From CAWBRY01 sp963791295 (GTDB taxonomy: Bacteria; Bacteroidota; Bacteroidia; Chitinophagales; Chitinophagaceae): a stretch of 64,000 nt of DNA. Numbering within the stretch: the first letter of the stretch is position 1; each line of letters starts with the position of its first letter. Below the pieces are notes generated by a model. That model saw nothing but the letters and a program-made list of their open reading frames with translations. It was not told where the DNA came from and did no database searches. This document shows positions 10,684 to 20,427 of this stretch, one piece after another. Location of the stretch: positions 1 through 64,000 of the forward strand of contig CAWBRY010000003.1 in assembly GCA_963791295.1 (NCBI GenBank), written 5' to 3'. The position numbers were made by a program, and so were the translations under genes.

Positions 10684-11667
10684 ATGATCGCTGTCGAATT
10701 CCTCGCCCCCGCCCGACTGTGGTGGCTGCTCGCCGTCGTCGCGCTCGCCGCCGGCTACGTCGGCGCCCAGTTCTGGCGCCGCCGGGCCGCCGTGCGCTTC
10801 ACCCAGGTCGACCTGCTGGACAAGGTGGCGCCGTCACGACCGGGCTGGCGCCGCCACGTCGTCGCCGGCGTCAGCTGCTCGGCCTCGCCGCCGGCGTCGT
10901 GGCCATCGCCCGGCCGATCACGACGACGACCGAGCGCACCCAGGCCGAAGGCCGCATCATCTTGATGTTCGACGTGTCGCTGTCGATGGAGGCCACCGAC
11001 GTCCAGCCGACCGCCTCGACGCCGCCAAGGAGGCGGCCCGCCAGTTCGTCGACCAGGTCGCGCCGGACGTCGAGGTCGGCCTGATCTCCTTCAGCGGCAA
11101 CGTCAACGTCGAGGTCGACCCGACGCTCGACCGCGAGCCGCCTCGACGAGGGCATCGACAACCTCGAGCTCGCCGAGTCGACGGCGATCGGCGACGCCCT
11201 GGCGACGGCACCCGGTTGCTCGTGCCAGGAGCCGGCGACGCCGCCGTCCAACGGCAAGGCGCCCGGCGCCATCGTGCTGCTGTCCGACGGCGAGACGACC
11301 GTCGGCCAGCCGACCGAGGACGGCGCCCAGCAGGCCGCCGACGCCAAGATCCCGGTGTTCACGATCGCCTTCGGCACCGACGAGCGGCTCGATCACCGAC
11401 CCGCAGAGCGGCGAGACGGTCCCGGTCCCGGTGAAGCCCGAGCCCCTCGAGCAGACGGCCGAGACCACCGGCGGCACCGCCTACACGGCGGCCACCGACG
11501 CCGAGCTCAACGACGCCTACGAGAAGATCCAGTCGGCGATCGGCGCCACCCTCGGCGACGAGGTCCAGCAGACCAACGAGCTGACGTGGCAGTGGGCCGC
11601 CATCGCCCTCGTGATGGTCGGCCTCTCCATGGCCGGCGCCATGTGGTGGCTCCGCGGCATGGTCTGA
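10684..11667 (+). CDS. VWA-domain membrane protein, BatA-like (frameshifted)
   Basis: A BatA/YfbK-type membrane-anchored von Willebrand factor A protein. Two N-terminal hydrophobic segments flank a basic stretch, as in BatA. The MIDAS metal site is FDVSLSMEATD (DxSxS), with the later IVLLSDGET providing the second MIDAS loop. A C-terminal transmembrane helix (WAAIALVMVGLSMAGAMWW) closes the protein. Frame changes near 10,870, 11,010, 11,135, 11,205 and 11,385 break it, yet all segments match one family in order. It is the third gene of the moxR operon and probably displays its VWA domain at the membrane. Confidence 0.8.
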
Positions 11668-11711
11668 CGTCGCCGGCCGGCTCGACCCGCCAACACAGCG
11701 ACGATGCAGCG

Positions 11712-12020
11712 ATGTTCGTCGACGTGATGGCCAGCGGAGGTCCGCTGCGCGAGGTCCAGCAGCTGGCATCCGATACCCGTGACCGCGGGTTCGGCGGGAT
11801 CACGTTCACCGAGACGGGACGCACGGCCTACCTCTCGGTGGCGGCCGCCGCCCTCGCCGCGCCCGAGCTGACGTACGGCACCGGCGGTCGCCGTCGCCTT
11901 CCCCCGCAGCCCGATGGTGACGGCGGCGACGGCATGGGAGCTCGCTGACCTGACCGACGGGCGCTTCCTGCTCGGCATCGGCACCCAGGTCCACGCCCAC
12001 ATCGAGCGCCGCTACTCGAT
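11712..12020 (+). CDS. F420-dependent luciferase-like oxidoreductase (3' truncated at chimeric junction)
   Basis: The N-terminal third of a TIM-barrel luciferase-like monooxygenase superfamily protein, most like actinobacterial coenzyme F420-dependent oxidoreductases. Visible landmarks are the opening beta-strand/helix, GFGGITFTETGRTAYLSVA, and the typical segment ELADLTDGRFLLGIGTQV followed by HAHIERRY. One frame change lies near 11,880. The protein stops abruptly at about 12,018, where the sequence becomes AT-rich Bacteroidota DNA, so two thirds of the barrel are missing. This is an artificial truncation in my reading, not a pseudogene. Confidence 0.75.
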
Positions 12021-13019
12021 TGAATCCTCAATCTGTGAAATATCTTTATTGGACATTTCATATTTCTCTCCCCAAATCTGGTGTTGATTTGCCGCATCTA
12101 CCAATTGACAGCTTAAATAACTGACACCACCGATTTGCTGTAATTGGCCCGTTAGTACAACATCCGGATTTAGTAATTTTTTCAAGCTCCCAATATTTTT
12201 AGAAGAATCAGCTAGTTTAAATGTAGCCGAGCGCGCAAACACTTTTAGATCTTGGAATGAAGAAAGCCGGTTAATCAGGTTTTCTGGTATTCCGTCTGAA
12301 AGGTATAGTAGTGATGAATCTTTTTGCAGGTTTTCAAATGGAAGAATTGCCAGTGATCGCAGAGACGCATGAGAGTTGTTCGTAAAAGAAAAACTTTTGG
12401 CGAGTAACAAAGCAGCGATGATCAGAATTGCAGCTGCGCTAATGAGTGCAATACGTTTTGGTTTATTAGTTTTTATTTTCTTGAGCTTTCCATGGGTATT
12501 ACTCCTATTGGGCACAACAAATCCCGGGTTAGCGAGCGCGAATACTTCAACAGGTTCTCCGACATTCTTGAATTCAAACAAGCCTAGGGGAATAATTTTG
12601 AATTCAGTATTGTTCTTAACCTGGTCCCGGATGCTTTTCGACATAAGGACGGATGAACCAACTGCCAGTGTTTCAATTCTCGAGGCGATATTTACTCCAT
12701 CACCGTACACATCTTCATTTTCAAAAGCCACTTCGCCAAGGTGTAATCCTATTTTTAACTGGAAGGTCCTAGTCGCGTTGCATGTCTCCTGGATTTGTAT
12801 AGCTGCTCTCATAGCGTCGGAGGCGGAAGTAAAACTTGCCAATACTCCATCGCCCATCTCTTTGATCCATCTGCCGTTGTACTTTTCAATGATTGGCTTT
12901 TGTATCTGCTTGCTTTTATTGAGCAATTCAAACGCTTTTTTATGGTCATTACCCATCAAAGTTGTATACCCGACAATATCAGTGAACATGATGACGGCAA
13001 GCTGACGCGTTTGTAGCAT
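12018..13019 (-). CDS. Class III adenylate/guanylate cyclase with TolB-like domain (3' truncated)
   Basis: A class III nucleotide cyclase domain (residues 5-165) with the metal-binding aspartates in FTDIVGYT (Asp14) and EMGDGVL (Asp57), then one transmembrane helix (about 190-209). After that comes a domain beginning LAILPFENL that is typical of cyclase/TPR proteins, where it precedes TPR repeats. The start ATG at 13,019 gives MLQTRQLAV, right at the domain edge. The coding sequence is interrupted at about 12,018 by the junction to GC-rich DNA, so the TPR part expected from relatives is absent. The likely role is cAMP or cGMP production tied to a periplasmic or interaction domain. Confidence 0.85.
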
Positions 13020-13535
13020 ATATTTTGGGTAATAATGGGATTACCGAAGTCGTTTAGTGAATATAAAGCAAATAACAAGACGCACAATTCTCTTTGCTTT
13101 TTAAACCCAAGCTGCGTTCGGCATTTGCATCATAGCTTTGTGGCCTCGACAGGAATCCCTGCCTGCCGGCAGGCCTCAGTTCGAGGGACGATCACCTTTT
13201 GAGTGTAAATTCGGTGATGGAAGTACATGCACACACAATATGATTGGTCAACTTGCTTTATGGCGCCGGCTTCTGGGTTATCCCGCTATAAAATATGATT
13301 AGCGGCCATTGATACTCTGTCGATTTTTCTATTTGCCGCAATTTGAATTCACAATCAAACTGCCATACTTAAAATAACAGGCTGCCTTCCGCCGACGGGC
13401 GGTGAATTGACCGGATTTGCAATAGGGTTGTACCAAAATCGCACAGTAAGACCGCCTACCAATACTGGCAATATAAATGATTTACAAACCGTAAGAACAA
13501 TGGCACTGTCTTGGTGGTTTTATCGAAAAAAAAGC
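13020..13535. other. Intergenic region with palindrome and tRNA-like debris
   Basis: No convincing gene in about 515 bp. It lies upstream of both the cyclase (on -) and the FtsX-type permease (on +), so it must hold both promoters, but I see no clear TTTG-N19-TANNTTTG pair. It contains the GC-rich palindrome at 13,158-13,173 next to a short tRNA-Arg-like segment, and a second GC-rich inverted repeat near 13,386-13,402 (CCGCCGACGGGCGG). The permease frame is open from 13,407, but that upstream part lacks resemblance to permeases and is treated as non-coding. Confidence 0.5.
13147..13173. repeat. GC-rich palindrome beside tRNA-Arg 3'-end remnant
   Basis: The segment CGACAGGAATC is identical to part of the complement of the tRNA-Arg(CCU) T-arm/acceptor at 21,359-21,369, and is followed directly by CCTGCCTGCCGGCAGG. 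The same arrangement is seen at 20,453 and, with a shorter palindrome, at 21,673. The rest of the tRNA is not recognisable here. Confidence 0.6.
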
Positions 13536-15956
13536 ATGCTCAAAAGCCATTTCATGATCGCCTGGCGGGTGTTGGAACGGAATAAAGTGTATGCAGCAGT
13601 CAATGTATTGAGCCTTGCTTTAGGCATTTGCGCCTGTATTGTGATAGGCACAATTGCAAAATATGAATTCAGCTTTGATCGTCATCAACCCAATAGAGAC
13701 CGTATTTACCAGGTTGTCAGTTACAGACAAATAACGAACGACGATCCGGTCACTGTGGTGCCCATTGTTCCACCAGAACTTCCCGCCATTATGGCCACGG
13801 ATTTGCCGGGCGCGGAAAAAGTAGCGCCCTACCATCTCTTGCCCGATGCAACGGTAAATATTCCTGAAGCACCCGGTCATACTTTTATGGCAAAGCCAAT
13901 TGTTGCCGGGCCGGAATATTTTTCCATTATGCATTATAGCTGGCTGGTTGGTAGCCCGGAAATCGCACTAACCGAACCGTTCAAAGTAGTTCTGACTGAA
14001 AAATCTGCCCGGCTGTATTTTGGTCCCTTGTCGCCCGAAGCGATACTTGGTCGCCGAATTGTATATAATGATTCTGTTACCGTTTCCGTTGCCGGCATTA
14101 TAAAAGATTGGTCACATAATACCGATTTCCCATTTACTGATTTTATTTCCATAAGCACAGCCAGGCAAAAATTCCTGGCAGGTACGTTGGGGTTGGACAC
14201 GGCCAATGCAAAGGACATCCCTTATACTTCCCGGGTCTTATTGAAACTGGCTAAAGGTGTCGATGCCAAGCATGTAAATGCCAGTCTTACATCATTATTC
14301 AATCGCAGCCTTCATCCAAAATTTTATAGTGGAGCTGGGTTACAGCGCTTATCAGAAATACATTTTGCTGCAAGTGATTCCGACGCAGGTATCCGCACAA
14401 GAAATAAGCCCACTTTGTACATTTTAATGGCTATTTCCGTTTTTATTTTGCTACTTGCTATTATTAACTACGTCAATTTAGCTACGGCCCAGTCAATCAG
14501 CCGGGATAAAGAAATAAGTATTCGTAAAGTACTGGGCAGCAGCAGAACCAGTATTATTCTTCAATTCCTTTCTGAAACACTGGTATTGACTTTACTTGCC
14601 ATAGTGTTGGCATCACTATTTGTGCAGCCTGTACTTTCTGCATTTCGAACTTTTATACCGGAAGGCGTTCATTTTGATCCGCTGGAGTTTGGTACGCTGT
14701 TCTTTCTTTTGTGCATTACTATCATTACGACTTTACTGGCGGGAATTTATCCGGCAAGACTGCTTTCTTCATCTCGTCCGAAATTAAGTTTACAAAATGC
14801 AGCCGCTTCGAGGGGAAGTGAAAAATGGTGGCTGCGCAGGGCTTTGATAGTTTTTCAGTTTACTGTATCACTTGCATTTATTATCGGATCGCTAGTGATA
14901 GGGCGACAAATTCATTTCATGTTACATACGGATCCCGGGTTTCATTCCGATGCCATTGGGTCGGTCAGCACAAATGAAAGCGGGAATAACATGGAACGCG
15001 TAAAATTGATTGAATCAGCATTAAGTTCATTGCCGGGAGTATCGCAGGTTGCCAGGCAAGATATGCCGCCCATGGGTATGGACATGGGTATCACCACGGT
15101 TCAATATGCTGCATTGCCTGACCAGAAAATTTCCGTCCAAATGATCAAGGGAGATGAAAATTATATCCCGCTATACAAAATACGTTTGTTGTCGGGTAGA
15201 AATCTTTTGCCCAGTGATACAATGAGGGAAGTTGTCGTTAATGAAAGCCTATCGCGGCTTCTTGGATTTACAGAACCGGAGCAGGCAATCGGAAAAATGA
15301 TATTTACCCGGAACAAGATTGTGCCGATAGTTGGCGTAGTTGCTGATTTTCACAAGTCCTCATTCCGGGAGGTAGTAAAGCCATTGCTCATTACAGGCAT
15401 GGCCTGTACCGATCTTGCCATTCGCCTGGAAACAAAGAACAGACCTGCCAGCGAAGCCCGGATAATTTTATCGCGTGTACAAGAGGAATGGAAGAATTTC
15501 TATCCACATACTCCTTTTGAATTCAGTTTTCTCGACGATGAAATAGCACAACTTTACCGGAAAGAGCAGACAACGTCCTGGTTAATGAAAATTGCTATGG
15601 GCATTACCTTATTTATTTGCTGTATAGGCGTGTTTGGCCTCACGATGTTTACCGCTCAAAGAAAAACTAAAGAAATCGGGATCCGTAAAGTTCTTGGCGC
15701 CAGCATTTCGGACATTTTAGTGTTGATGGGCAAAGATTTTATGTATCTCGTTTTGTTTGCACTCATCATCGCTTCTCCCATTGCCTGGTTATTTATGAAT
15801 CGCTGGTTACAGGATTTTGCTTATCGTATTTCCTTCGGTCCAGATTTGTTCTTATTGTCAGGCGCAGCCTTGCTGGCCGTAACCTTGATAACTGTCAGTT
15901 GGTATTCGTTAAAGGCGGCAAGGTCTAATCCGGTTAATAGTTTAAAGGTGGAATAA
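13536..15956 (+). CDS. FtsX-like ABC transporter permease (MacB-type, two-domain)
   Basis: An 806-residue permease of the large Bacteroidota family with tandem FtsX halves: an N-terminal transmembrane helix (about residues 18-38), a MacB-type periplasmic domain, three helices (about 290-430), then a repeat of helix, periplasmic domain and three helices (about 670-800). Each helix bundle is preceded by the conserved coupling segment, seen as KEISIRKVLGSS and KEIGIRKVLGAS. I start at ATG 13,536 because MLKSHFMIAWRVL is the usual N-terminus; the upstream extension from 13,407 does not look coded. No ATP-binding subunit lies beside it. Such proteins act as mechanotransmitters for lipoprotein or peptide export. 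Confidence 0.88.
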   Translation: MLKSHFMIAWRVLERNKVYAAVNVLSLALGICACIVIGTIAKYEFSFDRHQPNRDRIYQVVSYRQITNDDPVTVVPIVPPELPAIMATDLPGAEKVAPYHLLPDATVNIPEAPGHTFMAKPIVAGPEYFSIMHYSWLVGSPEIALTEPFKVVLTEKSARLYFGPLSPEAILGRRIVYNDSVTVSVAGIIKDWSHNTDFPFTDFISISTARQKFLAGTLGLDTANAKDIPYTSRVLLKLAKGVDAKHVNASLTSLFNRSLHPKFYSGAGLQRLSEIHFAASDSDAGIRTRNKPTLYILMAISVFILLLAIINYVNLATAQSISRDKEISIRKVLGSSRTSIILQFLSETLVLTLLAIVLASLFVQPVLSAFRTFIPEGVHFDPLEFGTLFFLLCITIITTLLAGIYPARLLSSSRPKLSLQNAAASRGSEKWWLRRALIVFQFTVSLAFIIGSLVIGRQIHFMLHTDPGFHSDAIGSVSTNESGNNMERVKLIESALSSLPGVSQVARQDMPPMGMDMGITTVQYAALPDQKISVQMIKGDENYIPLYKIRLLSGRNLLPSDTMREVVVNESLSRLLGFTEPEQAIGKMIFTRNKIVPIVGVVADFHKSSFREVVKPLLITGMACTDLAIRLETKNRPASEARIILSRVQEEWKNFYPHTPFEFSFLDDEIAQLYRKEQTTSWLMKIAMGITLFICCIGVFGLTMFTAQRKTKEIGIRKVLGASISDILVLMGKDFMYLVLFALIIASPIAWLFMNRWLQDFAYRISFGPDLFLLSGAALLAVTLITVSWYSLKAARSNPVNSLKVE

Positions 15957-15994
15957 CGAGTTTCGTCTAGCATCTGAATAAACTACAAGTAACG

Positions 15995-16546
15995 CTAAAA
16001 CAACTTCAACTGTTGAACATCATAGTAGAACTTGTGAGTTGGCTTTCGTTTAAAGGGTATCAGATCTGTTTCATAGAGTTCACTTTGCATGTGGATGTTG
16101 TTCAGAGGCGTGAGGAATAATTTTTCCGGACTGTCTGGCTCCCCACCTATACCGATCGCCACAAAGACAGGAACTCTTGCCTGATCCTGGAACATGCGAT
16201 ATGCACAAATTTGATCTTCACGAGCCCAATCTATCTTCCCATCCTTAAATTCCTTTCGCCATTTACATTCCACAGCGAACCTGTATTTTCTTACACTTGT
16301 AAAAACCAATTCCATTTCTAAATCAGGATTCCAATGGTCGATAGAAAGGAATGAATCCATAAACTTTTCCGACTTCCGCCATTTTTTCAAGTAGAAGAAA
16401 TGCTCATTAAAAAGTTTGATAATAAACTGTTCAAAGCGCTGGCCCTTTTCATAACCGTCTTGTTCGATTATTTGTCCAAGGGCAGAGTGGGCAAAGGTTT
16501 GGCTCATGTGGCTCGCTTGTCTTACAAGATAAGAACAGATTTTCAT
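15995..16546 (-). CDS. PD-(D/E)XK-like nuclease-fold protein, function unknown
   Basis: A 183-residue protein with a probable PD-(D/E)XK core: an acidic strand DLEMELVF near residue 77 and then FAVECKWRKEF, which matches the ExK half-motif. This fold is used by Holliday junction resolvases, Mrr-like restriction enzymes and other nucleases, but also by non-nuclease proteins. The start may be the first ATG or the internal MSQTF at residue 14. It stands alone, convergent with the permease, without a methyltransferase or helicase neighbour. A degraded small reading frame lies just upstream on the opposite strand. Function beyond the fold is not assigned. Confidence 0.6.
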   Translation of the reverse strand: MKICSYLVRQASHMSQTFAHSALGQIIEQDGYEKGQRFEQFIIKLFNEHFFYLKKWRKSEKFMDSFLSIDHWNPDLEMELVFTSVRKYRFAVECKWRKEFKDGKIDWAREDQICAYRMFQDQARVPVFVAIGIGGEPDSPEKLFLTPLNNIHMQSELYETDLIPFKRKPTHKFYYDVQQLKLF

Positions 16547-17478
16547 CTATGAAAGAGCGCCGAACCGGTATTAACAGTCAGTCCCCCTAAGGATATTTAC
16601 TCATCCAAATTAACCACCAAACGAGAAGTGATTAAGTCTTTTGCTTTTTTCCTGGAACAGGATAAAGATGAAGTGATCGTCGTTACTGATCAATTGATTA
16701 AAAACAAAGAGCTGGCCGAAAAGCTATTATCGTTATTGGAAGCTAAGTATCGCCTTGAATAGAATTAAGAAAAAACTTTATAGAAATCAAAATTGAAGAT
16801 TACTAATCGAAAACCAATAGAGGAATTTAGACAATTGTTACTGCCTCCGCTGGTTGGGGCAATTACACCCAAGGCCTCTAATGTTTCGTTTAATTTAACA
16901 GCCGTACCAATGTCTACTTGTCCGGAAAGACCATCACCAAGTCCGTTTGACCCTGGAAATGAGATATATCCCTGATATTAAAGGGTGAAGTGGCTTTTGC
17001 ATTTTGTTTTTTGAATAAGCAGATAAAACAATGACGATGCTAACTGTAAACGAAAGCAAAGATATGTTAGTTTGCCAGGTTTGCACTAAACCTGATCGTT
17101 CCGTTCATTAGGAGAATGCAGGGACAATAATTGACAAATCATTATTGTCAACAATGAGATTGTAGTCCTAAGCCCTGAGTTATCGAACCTTAAATTTTCA
17201 GATATTCTGGCTGTAGATACCTTCATTAGCCTCTACCCTCTAAAACTATGAGTAGGCCATACAGAGAAATTTGGATAGTTAGAAATATTAATATTCACCA
17301 ATTTCTACCTCATTTGTACCTTAGGATAATCAAGCCTTCTCCAGATAAGGGTTTTTAATTTTTTGGGGAATGAAGCCCTTTTCCAAGTGGTTAATCAATC
17401 GTGCTAAGAGCTGGTCAAAAAGAAAAGGAGAATGAAAAGAAGGTTGCGCCTATGATCAATCCCGATTTAGATTAACTT
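16547..17478. other. Gene-poor region with decayed reading frames
   Basis: About 930 bp without a confident gene. A reading frame from 16,553 to TAG 16,760-16,762 has no start codon but reads like protein, with the helical end NKELAEKLLSLLEAKYRLE; it may be the 3' remnant of a small gene cut off by its neighbour. Another short open stretch around 17,143-17,250 reads IVVLSPELSNLKFSDILAV. I see no promoter pair, RNA gene or insertion-sequence ends. The upstream control of the histidine kinase must lie in the last 150 bp. Confidence 0.4.
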
Positions 17479-19451
17479 ATGATAAAGACTTTCATATTTG
17501 CCATCGTTCTCGTACTATCCTTCATCCTGCCTTATGCCCAGGACAGAAAAGCAATAGACAGTTTAAGACGTAAATGGATTGTATCCAAGCAAGACACCAA
17601 ACAGGTAAACACGATGACTTGGTTAGGTGGTTATTATTGGACCTACAAACCAGATTCGGCATTGTTTTTTGCGCAAAACGCTTTGGAACTGGCAAGGAAA
17701 ATAAAATTCGCTAAAGGGGAATCTTCTGCTCTGACAGTGTTAGGTTTGATAAACGGGTACCTGGAAAATTCAACAAAATCATTGGAACTACATCTCAAAG
17801 CCTTACAGGTTGCCGAACGAAACAACATTAACGGCAATGAAAAAGCGGAGGCCTATCTCAACAGTGGATCGGGTTATGCGGATGCAGGGGATTATTCAAA
17901 AGCACTCAGCTATATGCAGCGGTCAAAACTTATGTTCGATTCCCTTCAAAATAATTTCATGAGTCACATTGCCAAGATGGTGATCAGTTGGACTTATTTA
18001 GCGATGAATCAACTGGACTCAGCCATGAAATATGCGCAATTGGCTTATGACGGGATGATTCGCGATAACGGACATTATAATGTGGAAGCAACCACGACTA
18101 TTTTGGATGCCCTTGCATCCGCCGATGCAAAAAAGGGGAATATACAATTGGCACTGAATTATTTCCGACAAAGCCTGACGTTTTCTGGAGAAAGTTATGG
18201 AATAAGCGCCGAGATTTACCGGGGTATCGCCGACCTGTATCAACAAGTAGACATGCCTGATTCGGCCATTATATATGCTAAAAAATCACTGGAATCAGCG
18301 GAGAAAGGGGCTTTTTATCAAAAAATTATGTGGGCGAGTAGCTTGCTAGCTAAATTGTACAATCAGAAGGATTATAAAATAGCTTTTCAATATAGCCAAA
18401 CTGCTTCTGCTGCTAAGGACAGCTTGTACAGTATCGGGAAAAGGAACGCTTATAAAAACCTGACTGATTTCGACGAGAAGGAGCGGCAATATGAAATTGA
18501 GACTGTTAAAGCAGCATACAAAAAGCAGGTCAGGCAAAATGCATTATTCGCCGGTTTAGGAGTAGTTCTTCTTATTGCATTCATTCTTTATTGGAATAAC
18601 AGGCAAAAGCAGAAAGCAAATACTGTCTTAAATCAGAAAAAGGAAGAGATTCAAAGAACCTTAATACAACTGAAATCTACCCAATCCCAACTCATACAGT
18701 CCGAAAAAATGGCCTCACTTGGTGAACTAACCGCGGGTATTGCCCATGAAATACAAAACCCATTAAACTTCGTGAATAATTTTTCTGAAGTGAACAAAGA
18801 ATTACTAGAAGAAATGAAAGATGAAATCACCAAAGGAAATTTGAATGAAGTAAAATCAATTGCTGATGATGTTATAGATAATCAGGAAAAGATAAACCAC
18901 CATGGCAAACGTGCAGATGCCATTGTAAAAGGAATGCTTCAACACAGCCGCAGCAGCAGTGGTGTGAAAGAACTGACTGACATGAATGCGTTGGCTGATG
19001 AATATTTACGACTCTCCTATCATGGCCTTCGTGCAAAAGACAATTCTTTCAATGCAACGATGAAACGCGACTATGATGAAACGATTGGTGAAATTAATGT
19101 CATTCCCAGGAAATCGGAAGGGTTTTGTTGAATTTATACAATAATGCTTTTTATGCAGTTTCAGAAAGAAAGAAACAAGATTCTGAGGGCTACGAACCTA
19201 CTATTTCAGTAAGCACTAAAAAGATCCACAATACCGTTGAAATAAAAGTGAAAGACAATGGCAACGGTATTCCTCAAAAAGTCTTCGATAAAATATTTCA
19301 ACCCTTCTTCACTACCAAACCTACCGGGCAGGGGACAGGTTTGGGTTTATCGATGAGTTATGATGTTGTAAAATCACACGGCGGTGAGCTGAAAGTGGAA
19401 ACGGCGGAAGGAGAAGGTTCTGAATTCACAATCAAATTACCAACTGCTTAA
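17479..19451 (+). CDS. TPR sensor histidine kinase (one frameshift near 19,108)
   Basis: A membrane histidine kinase of the common Bacteroidota type: signal peptide (residues 1-20), periplasmic TPR repeats (about 40-330), one transmembrane helix (about 355-373), a short coiled coil, then HisKA and HATPase_c. The phosphoacceptor is His423 in GIAHEIQNP. The N-box (LLNLYNNAF), the G1 box (VKDNGNGIP) and the G2 box (GTGLGLSMSY) lie downstream of the break. Near 19,108 one base appears missing, because inserting one nucleotide restores the sequence IPQEIGRVLLNL across the join. The break therefore separates the H-box from the ATP-binding domain. No response regulator is adjacent. Confidence 0.85.
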
Positions 19452-19592
19452 CTGCAAGACAAGAGCATTAAAACCTATCTTGTTTTCACTATATCTTTCG
19501 CAACTAAGAAAGATTTGTTTAACCGCATTAGACAGAGTTTATCAAATGAGTATCACAAAATGACAAGCCACTTTCTTCAGCAAAACATTTTT

Positions 19593-20427
19593 ATGAAAAC
19601 GTTTTCTTTTATTGTTTTGATGCTAAGCTTTAATCGGGTATTCGCACAGACTCCATCCGCATTGGCTCCAGATGCAAATATGCCAAGGCCAATAGATGTC
19701 TACAATACTGTATTTATTGAAGAGATGACATGGCTTGAAGTTCGGGATGCTCTAAGAGGAGGGATAACCACAGCAATTATTGCCTCTGGAGGAATTGAAC
19801 AAAATGGACCTTACTTAGCAACTGGGAAACATGATTACATTTTGCGAGCTACAACTGAAGCCATCGCCAGAAAATTGGGGGATGCATTAGTTGCCCCCAT
19901 TATACCTTTTGTACCTGAAGGAAATATTGACCCGCCCACAAGTCATATGCTATACCCCGGAACAATCAGCGTAAGTCAACAAACATTTTTAGTGTTGCTG
20001 ATAGATATAGCATCCAGTTTAAAAATGCATGGGTTTAAAAACATTATTTTGATTGGCGATAGTGGGGGGGAATCAAACTGGAATGAAACGTACCGCCGAT
20101 TCCCTTTCAAAACTTTGGGATCCTAAAATCACTGCCATAAATTTTATACCCGAGTACTATGACGCAATACCAGATAGTAGCTGGTTTGCAAAAAAAGGCA
20201 TTTTCGAGAAAGATGAGGGCTTTCACGATACTTATGATATTACTGCTACTATAATGACGGTTGATCCTAAAATGGTTAGAATGGGCGAAAGGATAAAAGC
20301 AGGGAAATTTTCAATTAATGGAGTGGACCTTGCGCCAGCTGAAAAAACAATAGCAATTGGAAAAGAAGTTGTAGAGTTTCGTGCAGAAAAAACTATAGAA
20401 GCCATCAAAAAGGTTTTGCGTAAATAA
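19593..20427 (+). CDS. Creatininase-family protein, exported (frameshift in G run)
   Basis: A creatininase/amidohydrolase-fold protein, with a signal peptide (residues 1-19, ending RVFAQ). Family landmarks are GGIEQNGPYLATGKHD, corresponding to the metal-site segment usually written EQHGPHL, then PEGNIDPPTSHM and YPGTISV. A run of seven G at 20,064-20,070 breaks the frame; with six G the protein continues as DSGGNQTGMK, the expected GGN segment. The metal-ligand His of EQHGP is Asn here, so the metal site may be altered. Related secreted Bacteroidota proteins are annotated only as creatininase family; the substrate is unknown. Confidence 0.75.

Noticed and set aside
11990..12040. Horizontal transfer or genomic island boundary as explanation of the composition change
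   Set aside because: No integration signature, both flanking genes are cut mid-domain, and the two sides differ in phylum and error rate. A chimera is simpler.
16793..16975. 60-codon frame in the gap before the histidine kinase
   Set aside because: It has a non-ATG start and proline/serine-rich sequence without protein-like pattern; it is treated as part of the decayed region.
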